Source: UBA9732 sp963606545
GTDB taxonomy: Bacteria > Spirochaetota > Spirochaetia > Sphaerochaetales > Sphaerochaetaceae
Direction: 5' to 3'
NCBI GenBank assembly: GCA_963606545.1
Contig: CAVCYP010000009.1
Coordinates: 1 to 46,058 of the forward strand
Length of the DNA: 46,058 nucleotides
The translations under genes were made by a program, and so were the position numbers. Below the pieces are notes generated by a model. It ran no database searches. It was not told the origin of the DNA and saw only the letters and a program-made list of their open reading frames with translations. Shown here piece by piece: positions 40,043 through 46,058 of the stretch (position 1 is the first letter of the stretch; each line of letters opens with the position of its first letter).

Positions 40043-41172
40043 TTCCAGTGATCCTTTATGTAGTTACAGGCTTCCTTTAGCGCAGCCTCGCCTTCTGAAA
40101 TAAGCTGATAGAACTGCACAAAGCCGTGAATTGTATTCTTATAATTATGAAGCGTGGAAGCTGTTCCAAGGGTAGTAAGCATGGCGTGATACATAACGCC
40201 GTCATCTCTAAGACTATCGGCCCCGGCAACTTGGATTAAGTGATCCGCCAGCTGGTAGGTGCCGTCTTTGTCCAGCTCAACGGCGCACTTTGCGTATTTG
40301 TTTTCCCAGCCTTCAATTGTCAAAGTACCCTGAAGCATCAAAAGCGGCGAGGCATAGGGCTCATAGGCGTCCTCTGGGCTCTCCAAGTAGTCATCTATAA
40401 TCTTACTCATCAACCTACTTCCCAGCATAACTTTACGCCCGTCAAAGCCACCAAACAGCAAATGAGAAGCCTTAATATCCCCTTCCACCGTCAAACTTGG
40501 ATACATCAAAACCACGCAAGAAGGTTGCTCCATGTCATTTTCCTTGAGCCTAATTGCTAGGCCCGCCGCAAAATTGGCCCCCGCCGAATCTCCAGCAATT
40601 GCCACCTTACTTGCATCCCCACCGTACTGACTTGCATGCTCTAGCATGTAGCAATACGCCTCCCACACGTCTTCAACGCCCGCCGGAAACTTATTCTCAG
40701 GTGCAAGCCGATAGTCCACAAAAAATACCACAGCCTTTAGCCGGTCTGCAAACTCTCCCATAAAAGACTGATAGGTAAGGTAGCTTCCGCTGTAATAACC
40801 CCCACCATGTGCATAAAAAAGAACCGGAAGTTTTTCAGTCTTTTCAGAGTTCCCTTTCTTGGGATAGGCTACCCAAAGGGTACAATTTGTTAGCTCAATG
40901 GTCCTAGTTTCACGCTTTTCAGAGAGAACAGGCTCTGGCTGTCCCTTAAAAGTGCCGTCCTGATTCATGTAAGTATTCATCATATAAACGGCTACCGCGG
41001 ACGAATCTGAAAGTTCAGTATCTGGGTCCATGGTTTTTTTTAGCTCTTTAAGCTCTGCCCTGCTAAGTCCCATCTTAGACCTAACAAACTCCACTTTAAT
41101 TGTGGAACAAGAAGAAAGGAGCACCACCATTGCTATTAATATGAATATCTGGGTTATATGGGCCTTTTTCAC
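40039..41172 (-). CDS. lipoprotein esterase (hormone-sensitive-lipase family)
   Basis: A 377-residue, lipid-anchored alpha/beta hydrolase. The signal peptide ends in the lipobox LLSSC (Cys22). The oxyanion motif is YAHGGGYYSGS, the nucleophile elbow is GDSAGAN, the expected catalytic His is in NTIHGFVQF and VDYRLAPENKFPAGVEDVWEA is the family signature. It would act on small esters at the cell surface or in the periplasm. It is similar in layout to the cytoplasmic hydrolase at 22557, which lacks the GDSAG serine. It heads the rsmI/SpoU operon. Confidence 0.92.
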   Translation of the reverse strand: MKKAHITQIFILIAMVVLLSSCSTIKVEFVRSKMGLSRAELKELKKTMDPDTELSDSSAVAVYMMNTYMNQDGTFKGQPEPVLSEKRETRTIELTNCTLWVAYPKKGNSEKTEKLPVLFYAHGGGYYSGSYLTYQSFMGEFADRLKAVVFFVDYRLAPENKFPAGVEDVWEAYCYMLEHASQYGGDASKVAIAGDSAGANFAAGLAIRLKENDMEQPSCVVLMYPSLTVEGDIKASHLLFGGFDGRKVMLGSRLMSKIIDDYLESPEDAYEPYASPLLMLQGTLTIEGWENKYAKCAVELDKDGTYQLADHLIQVAGADSLRDDGVMYHAMLTTLGTASTLHNYKNTIHGFVQFYQLISEGEAALKEACNYIKDHWK

Positions 41173-41249
41173 ATCTCACCTCTGCAAGCTATACTGAATT
41201 ATTCTACACAATTTCCCGCTACATTAAAACATAAAACCTATCTCTTATC

Positions 41250-41278
41250 TTGAATGACAAAATTCATAATGTTACAAT
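41250..41278 (+). promoter_or_regulatory. promoter of aspS
   Basis: TTGAAT (41250-41255), 17-bp spacer and TACAAT (41273-41278). Transcription would start near 41285, giving a 17-nt leader that contains the AGAGG Shine-Dalgarno. Confidence 0.65.
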
Positions 41279-41301
41279 TGGTGCTCAAAGAGGTACTTAG
41301 C

Positions 41302-43086
41302 ATGAATTTTGATCAGCGTACTGTAACATGCGGACAGCTCAGAGCAGCTGACGCGGGAAAGACTGTTGTTCTCAACGGCTGGGTGCATAGGGATAGAAAC
41401 CATGGTGCACTTCATTTCATCAATCTTAGAGATAGGTATGGCATTACCCAGGTTGTCGTAGATGATGATGCTAGCCCTGAGCTTCAGAAGACCGCTTCAG
41501 AGCTCAGGATGGAATACTGCATTGCGGTTACAGGTATTGTAAGACGCAGACCTGAAAATATGGTTAACCCTGAGATGACAACCGGTGAAGTTGAAGTCAA
41601 GGCTGAAAAGATTTCTATCTTGTCCAGGTGTGCAACTCTTCCATTTATGATTGACAGCGAAAACGCTGCTAATGAAGATTTGAGACTCAAGTATAGATTC
41701 CTTGATTTGCGTTCCAGTGGCATGCAGGATAGAATTAAACTCAGACATGAGTTTATCAAGGCCATCAGAGAGTATATGTACACTGAAGGCTTCTATGAGA
41801 TTGAAACCCCAACTCTCATTAGATCAACTCCAGAAGGCGCCAGAGACTTCCTTGTCCCATCAAGAAAATATCCTGGAAAGTTCTATGCCCTTCCACAGAG
41901 CCCACAGCTTTACAAACAGCTTCTCATGGTCAGTGGCTTTGACAAATACTTCCAAATTGCAAGATGCTACAGAGATGAAGATGCCAGAGGAGACCGACAG
42001 CTGGAGTTCACTCAGTTTGACGTTGAAATGAGCTTTGTTAAGAGAGACGACATCCTTTCTCTTATGGAAAGACTTTTTGGCCACGTCTTCAAGGAAGTCA
42101 TGAACTATGAGCTTCCAGCCCACTTCAGAAGAATTGACTACTATGATGCAATGAACACCTATGGTTGCGACAAGCCAGATCTCAGATTTGGCTGTGAAAT
42201 CAAGGATGCCAAAGAGCTTGTAATGATGTCCTCTTTTGAGGCTTATAAGACAATTTTAGCCAACAAAGGCTACGTTAAGGCTATTTGTGCACCAAAAACA
42301 GAAGGCTTTGACTTCACAAGAAAATATCTTGATGAGATTGCAGCCGCCGCTAAAGTTTACGGCGCTCAGTTTGTTCCCTTCCTCAAAGTTGGTGCAAACA
42401 ACGCGCTTTCCGGAAGCGCTGCAAAATTCTTTGCCGGTCACGAAAAAGAAGTCTGTGACTTCATGGGTGCAAAAGAAGGTGATGTCATTCTCCTGGTTGC
42501 ACATGAAAACTGGAAAAAGTGTTGCGCCTCCGCCGGTGCTATCAGATCCAAGCTTGGAAAAGACCTTGGCATCATAAAACCAGGCTTTGCCTTCTGCTGG
42601 ATTGTTGACTTCCCTCTGTTTGAGTACAACGAAGACGAAGGTCACTGGGAAGCTGCACACCATATGTTCAGTATGCCACAGGCCCAGTACATTGATACTC
42701 TTGAAGAGAATCCTGGAGAGGTTCGTGGAGACTTGTACGACATGGTTTGTAACGGTTACGAATGTGCTTCCGGTTCCATAAGAATCCATGACATTGAGCT
42801 TCAGAAGAGAATCTTCCGTATTTGCAACTTCTCAGATGAAGAGGCAGAAAAGAAGTTTGGCTTCCTGCTTAATGCCTTTAAGTTTGGACCACCACCACAC
42901 GGAGGAATTGCTCCTGGTATTGACCGTATGGTCATGATTATGGCAGAGCAAACTTCAATCAAGGAAGTCATAGCCTTCCCAAAGAACAGCTTTGCCGTCT
43001 CTCCAATGGACGATTGTCCAAACGATGTAGACCAGAAGCAGCTGGATGAACTTCACCTGATTATCAAAAAGGATGAAGAGAAATAA
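41302..43086 (+). CDS. aspS: aspartyl-tRNA synthetase
   Basis: Charges tRNA-Asp (or, in some bacteria, also tRNA-Asn). The 594-residue class II enzyme begins with the OB-fold anticodon-binding domain (LNGWVHRDRNHGALHFINLRDRYG), then motif 2 (FQIARCYRDEDARGDRQLEFTQFDVEMSF), the bacterial GAD insertion (about 290-420) and motif 3 (GIAPGIDRMVMIM). The ending KNSFAVSPMDDCPNDVDQKQLDELHL is usual for bacterial AspS. The frame opens at 41254, but ATG 41302 has an AGAGG Shine-Dalgarno. An intrinsic terminator follows. Confidence 0.97.
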   Translation: MNFDQRTVTCGQLRAADAGKTVVLNGWVHRDRNHGALHFINLRDRYGITQVVVDDDASPELQKTASELRMEYCIAVTGIVRRRPENMVNPEMTTGEVEVKAEKISILSRCATLPFMIDSENAANEDLRLKYRFLDLRSSGMQDRIKLRHEFIKAIREYMYTEGFYEIETPTLIRSTPEGARDFLVPSRKYPGKFYALPQSPQLYKQLLMVSGFDKYFQIARCYRDEDARGDRQLEFTQFDVEMSFVKRDDILSLMERLFGHVFKEVMNYELPAHFRRIDYYDAMNTYGCDKPDLRFGCEIKDAKELVMMSSFEAYKTILANKGYVKAICAPKTEGFDFTRKYLDEIAAAAKVYGAQFVPFLKVGANNALSGSAAKFFAGHEKEVCDFMGAKEGDVILLVAHENWKKCCASAGAIRSKLGKDLGIIKPGFAFCWIVDFPLFEYNEDEGHWEAAHHMFSMPQAQYIDTLEENPGEVRGDLYDMVCNGYECASGSIRIHDIELQKRIFRICNFSDEEAEKKFGFLLNAFKFGPPPHGGIAPGIDRMVMIMAEQTSIKEVIAFPKNSFAVSPMDDCPNDVDQKQLDELHLIIKKDEEK

Positions 43087-43106
43087 GTTCTCAAAAAGAT
43101 TAAAGT

Positions 43107-43135
43107 GGCCACGACAGTACGTTGTGGCCTTTTTT
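43107..43135 (+). terminator. intrinsic terminator of aspS
   Basis: GGCCACGAC and GTTGTGGCC form a 9-bp stem with one G-U pair around an AGTAC loop, followed by six T (43130-43135). It lies 21 bp after the aspS stop. Confidence 0.92.
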
Positions 43136-43140
43136 ATAAA

Positions 43141-43169
43141 TTGCGTGAACGCCAATTTGCTGTTAAACT
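43141..43169 (+). promoter_or_regulatory. promoter of the 43176 gene pair
   Basis: TTGCGT (43141-43146), 17-bp spacer with an extended -10 (TGT) and TAAACT (43164-43169). Transcription would start at about 43176, the A of the ATG, so the mRNA would be leaderless. Confidence 0.5.
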
Positions 43170-43175
43170 TAAGCC

Positions 43176-43706
43176 ATGACCACGAGAAGCAAAATCAAAG
43201 TTTTTGACATCTTCACTAAGGCTCTCATCTGTCTTGAAAAACAAGACCAAATTCTCTACTCTTGGCCCCGCAACCGCCTAGCACTAGCCCACGCCTTAGC
43301 CGTCCATCTGCAAGAACAACTTGGTACACCCACCCCGTACTCCGTAGACCTCTGCCCCGTCATATCAAGGTCTAAAAAGACAATTAACCCCGATATTTTA
43401 TTGCATAATCGCCAGACAGGCCATCATTTACTCTCTATCGTCTGTAAAAACGACTACCTAACAGAGGCAGAGCAAGCAGAGTTAGCAAACATAAAAAGCA
43501 TGGGCTGCGACTATGTTACAGCCCTTTCTTTCATGCCACAGAAAAGCTACATCCTAGTCTATGTGGCAAATGAAAACGGCATTGAATATTATCACTTTGA
43601 TAGAAATCTTCTCATTATGGAGCCTATCAGAAAACGAATAACAAGTACGGGGGAAGCTGACAACGGACAACTTTCCCTAGAGAAAATCCTAAAGAAGAAA
43701 AAATAA
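43176..43706 (+). CDS. PD-(D/E)XK nuclease-like protein with a lost catalytic acid
   Basis: A 176-residue protein I cannot name. The order of segments suggests a restriction-endonuclease-like core: NPDILLHNRQTGHHLLSIVCKND aligns with PD-x(n)-E-x-K folds, but the acidic residue before the lysine is replaced by Val (SIVCK). The PD is intact. A basic tail (EKILKKKK) ends it. The last two bases join the next ATG (TAATG), so translation is coupled to the DUF6062 gene. It has no visible Shine-Dalgarno. The function could be binding or scaffolding rather than cutting. Confidence 0.6.
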   Translation: MTTRSKIKVFDIFTKALICLEKQDQILYSWPRNRLALAHALAVHLQEQLGTPTPYSVDLCPVISRSKKTINPDILLHNRQTGHHLLSIVCKNDYLTEAEQAELANIKSMGCDYVTALSFMPQKSYILVYVANENGIEYYHFDRNLLIMEPIRKRITSTGEADNGQLSLEKILKKKK

Positions 43707-44425
43707 TGGGTATTAAATATCAACTAGAAACAATCCCCGTCTGGGATGGAATAACAAGTGAATCAGAATGTTTTCTTTGTGACCTAATGCAACAGGCAGA
43801 GCAGGATTCTTTGAAATTCTATCTTGGGGCCTCTGTCATGAACCCAGAAACCAGAGTCAAAGTGAACAACCTTGGCTTTTGCCAGAAACACACCACCTTG
43901 CTGGTTCAAAGCGGAAGTCCAAATGCAATGGCGGTTCTTTGGGAATCTCATTTTGCAGAAACCAGAAACCAGCTTAAAAGTTCTCTCGTAGATTTAAAAA
44001 GCACCCATAACTTAAAGAAAACAGTAGCTAAGCTATCAACAACCATAAACAACAGAGTTAGAGACAACAATTGTCTTATATGTCAACGAATGGAAGACCG
44101 CCTCAATAGATATTGTTTCACAGTTGCCTATCTCTGGGGCCAAGACCAAAACTTTAGAGAAGCTTTCTCAAAATCCAAAGGATTCTGCCTTGTTCACATG
44201 ACAAAAATTCTTGAGCTTTCTCTTGAGGCATTGGATTCAAAACAGCAAAAAGAATTTGCAAAAGCCATGAGCGACCTTCAAGAAAGGAATCTAGAAAGAG
44301 TAGCTCATGACCTTTGGTATATGACGGAACACTATAAAAGTGAAAACCTAAATAAACCCTGGAATGGCTGTGAAGATGCTCAAAAACGCGCAGTCTTCAA
44401 AGAAATAGGGAATTTATTTAATTAA
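43706..44425 (+). CDS. DUF6062-family protein with paired Cys motifs
   Basis: A 239-residue cytoplasmic protein of the DUF6062 family, function unknown. It repeats a Cys/His pattern: CFLC (about residues 23-26) with FCQKH (about 58-62), then CLIC (about 123-126) with FCLVH. Such paired motifs suggest two metal sites, probably zinc. Its ATG shares one base with the stop of the nuclease-like gene, so the two are almost certainly one unit. The last 12 bp overlap the convergent transketolase gene. Confidence 0.75.
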   Translation: MGIKYQLETIPVWDGITSESECFLCDLMQQAEQDSLKFYLGASVMNPETRVKVNNLGFCQKHTTLLVQSGSPNAMAVLWESHFAETRNQLKSSLVDLKSTHNLKKTVAKLSTTINNRVRDNNCLICQRMEDRLNRYCFTVAYLWGQDQNFREAFSKSKGFCLVHMTKILELSLEALDSKQQKEFAKAMSDLQERNLERVAHDLWYMTEHYKSENLNKPWNGCEDAQKRAVFKEIGNLFN

Positions 44426-45358
44426 AGCTTCCGCCTTAGCTGCAATATCCTCAGCAGTAAAATGGAAAGCCTTTAACAGATAGTCAAGCTTTCCAACTTC
44501 ACCAAATCTTTCACCAACATTGACAAAATCCATCTTGGTTGGACAGGTCTTTGCAAGGTGTGCAGCAATAGCCTCGCCAACACCACCTGCATAACGGCAG
44601 TTCTCACAAACAAGAATATGACCTGTTTCTTTGGCAGCTTTTTCAATAAGAGCTGTATCCAGAGGTTTGATGGTGTGAAGATCAATAAGTCTAGCAGAAA
44701 TGCCTTTAGCTTTAAGCAAATCCCAGGCTTTTTCAGCTTCACCAACAAGGGTTTCTCCTGTTGCTACAATAGTAAGATCAGAACCTTCTTTGAGAACAAT
44801 TCCCTTTCCAAGTTCAATCTTTGTTCCTACTGGATAACGGTGAGTTGCACCCTTTCTGCGGATTCTGGTATAGGAACTGTGACCACTTTCATAAGCCTGA
44901 CGAACCAGCTCATAGCAGCTCTGAGTATCAGAAGGATCTAGAACAATGAGATCTGGAATGAGTCTCATAAGGCCTACATCCTCAAACGGCATATGAGTTC
45001 CGCCGTTGAGCTGAGCTGTAACCCCGGGGTCTGTGCCAATGAGGTGAACTCTTCTTTTTGCGTAGTTAACAGAGAGGAAGAACTGGTCATAGGTTCTTCT
45101 GGAAGCAAAAACTCCAAAAGAGTGAGCAAAGGGGACAAAACCCATTGAAGAAAGACCAGCAGCAACTCCAACCATGTTGGCTTCTGCAATACCACAGTTA
45201 AAAGCCCGCTCAGGGAACTGCTTAAAGAAGTTGGAACTTCCAATACAGCTGACAAGGTCTGCATCAAGGAGGACTACCTCAGGATGCTCAGTTGCAAGAT
45301 CCAAGATAGCAAAATTCATTGCATCTCTCATGTTTACGATATCAGATGTGTCTCTCAT
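44414..45358 (-). CDS. transketolase C-terminal subunit
   Basis: The pyrimidine-binding and C-terminal part of a split transketolase, 314 residues. It links the pentose phosphate pathway and glycolysis by moving two-carbon units, with thiamine diphosphate. Visible are FNCGIAEANMVGVAAGLSSMG, the VTAQLNGGTHMPFEDVGLMRLIP stretch and LVCENCRYAGGVGEA near the end. The ATG overlaps the stop of the N-terminal subunit (ATGA), so the two are made in equal amounts. Confidence 0.93.
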   Translation of the reverse strand: MRDTSDIVNMRDAMNFAILDLATEHPEVVLLDADLVSCIGSSNFFKQFPERAFNCGIAEANMVGVAAGLSSMGFVPFAHSFGVFASRRTYDQFFLSVNYAKRRVHLIGTDPGVTAQLNGGTHMPFEDVGLMRLIPDLIVLDPSDTQSCYELVRQAYESGHSSYTRIRRKGATHRYPVGTKIELGKGIVLKEGSDLTIVATGETLVGEAEKAWDLLKAKGISARLIDLHTIKPLDTALIEKAAKETGHILVCENCRYAGGVGEAIAAHLAKTCPTKMDFVNVGERFGEVGKLDYLLKAFHFTAEDIAAKAEALIK

Positions 45359-46058
45359 TTTGCACCTCCCAAGAGAGCTTCAATTGCTCTTTCTTCATCT
45401 TCGTGGCTTACTGTCATGCTGTGGTTAGCCTTAATACCTTCACCAGGTAAGTAACCTTTACTCTTTACAGTATCAAGAATAATCATACTTGGTCTGTCCT
45501 TGACCGCCTTTGCGCATTGGACAGCCTGGTCAATTTGTTTGAAATCATGGCCGTTGATTCTCTGTACGTGCCAGTTAAAGCCAAGCCATCGGGTATCTAT
45601 ATTATCCATGCAAATGATGTCTTCAGTGTAGCCGTCCAGCTGCTGGCGGTTGAAGTCTGTGAAGGCAATGAGGTTGCCCAGCTTTTGGGTGGAGGCGAAT
45701 TCTGCTGCTTCCCAGACCTGTCCTTCTTGGCTCTCGCCGTCGCCAAGCATTAGATAGGTGTGAGAGGTCTCGCCTTTGATTTTCTGGCCCAAGGCAATGC
45801 CTACTGCGGCACTTGCGCCCTGTCCAAGAGAGCCTGTTGTAAAGTCAATTCCAGGAGTCTTGAGCATATCGCAGTGGCTTGGGAGGTTTGTGCCGCCCTG
45901 GTTGAGCGTCATGAGCCATTCTTTTGGGAAGTAGCCTTTTTCTGCAAGCGTTGCATAGACTGCAGGACCTGCATGCCCCTTTGAGCAAACGAATCTGTCG
46001 CGGCCTTCCATTGCTGGATTGCTAGGATCAATATTCATTTCATAGAAATAAAGATAGG
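45355..46058 (-). CDS. transketolase N-terminal subunit, partial
   Basis: The TPP-binding half of the split transketolase; the 5' end lies beyond the window. The frame is open to the window edge, reading YLYFYEMNIDPSNP, which aligns with the usual LYF-x-x-MNIDP stretch, so the ATG at 46038 is not the real start. Motifs include SKGHAGPAVYATLAEKG, GSLGQGASAAVGIALG and the TPP motif LGDGESQEGQVWEAAEFA with Asn in FTDFNRQQLDG. It forms one enzyme with the following gene. Confidence 0.93.
   Translation of the reverse strand, partial: YLYFYEMNIDPSNPAMEGRDRFVCSKGHAGPAVYATLAEKGYFPKEWLMTLNQGGTNLPSHCDMLKTPGIDFTTGSLGQGASAAVGIALGQKIKGETSHTYLMLGDGESQEGQVWEAAEFASTQKLGNLIAFTDFNRQQLDGYTEDIICMDNIDTRWLGFNWHVQRINGHDFKQIDQAVQCAKAVKDRPSMIILDTVKSKGYLPGEGIKANHSMTVSHEDEERAIEALLGGAK

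Noticed and set aside
42256..42789. 177-residue minus-strand frame opposite aspS
   Set aside because: It is antisense to a highly conserved housekeeping gene and has no recognisable domain.

Overview
The window looks like chromosomal DNA of a Treponema-like spirochaete, probably a host-associated one. This rests on AT-rich DNA, relaxed spirochaete-type lipoboxes (for example FATSC and LLSSC), and a gene mix of peptide uptake, nucleoside salvage and a PspA/PspC envelope-stress locus. The genus is an inference. No plasmid, phage or insertion-sequence genes are visible. Most genes lie on the minus strand.

Layout: 1-1185 holds the start of a secreted protein facing a LysR regulator. 1118-3332 (minus) carries an aldo/keto reductase, a duplicated-domain lipoprotein and an Ogt repair enzyme. 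3506-6120 holds a RhuM-family protein and an unrecognised protein. 6186-6554 is a repeat-rich gap whose last repeat unit encodes the C-terminus of the neighbouring rRNA methyltransferase. 6528-11753 is an operon of aldehyde dehydrogenase, deoD, pseudouridine kinase, pseudouridine-5'-phosphate glycosidase and the methyltransferase. A tRNA-Ala(CGC) and a cytidylate-kinase-like gene follow. 12643-21328 is a complete oppABCDF peptide transporter with an ApbE-like gene at its end; OppA appears circularly permuted, and OppB and OppD carry large insertions. 21472-28218 carries galE, an esterase, a GH43-like gene, lspA, a Nif3-family gene and a Lon-like protease.

The most interesting region is 28234-38614. 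A PspF-like sigma54 activator (36782-37813) lies between two pspA genes. Each pspA has a near-perfect sigma54 promoter, and an identical 15-bp palindrome lies 71 and 74 bp upstream of these promoters. Downstream of the first pspA, with overlaps or short gaps and no visible terminator, come pspC, a winged-helix gene, a phosphopantetheinyl transferase and a two-module peptide synthetase (A-T-C-A-T-reductase, with a remnant condensation domain in front). The layout suggests that envelope stress, sensed through PspF, switches on production of a dipeptide aldehyde or pyrazinone.

The right end (38617-46058) holds two RNA methyltransferases, a lipoprotein esterase, aspS, a pair of unusual genes (a decayed nuclease-like protein and a DUF6062 protein) and a split transketolase that runs off the window. 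Four plus-strand genes (22557, 26215, 36782, 43176) have a -10-like hexamer ending just before the start codon and no Shine-Dalgarno sequence, so their mRNAs may be leaderless.
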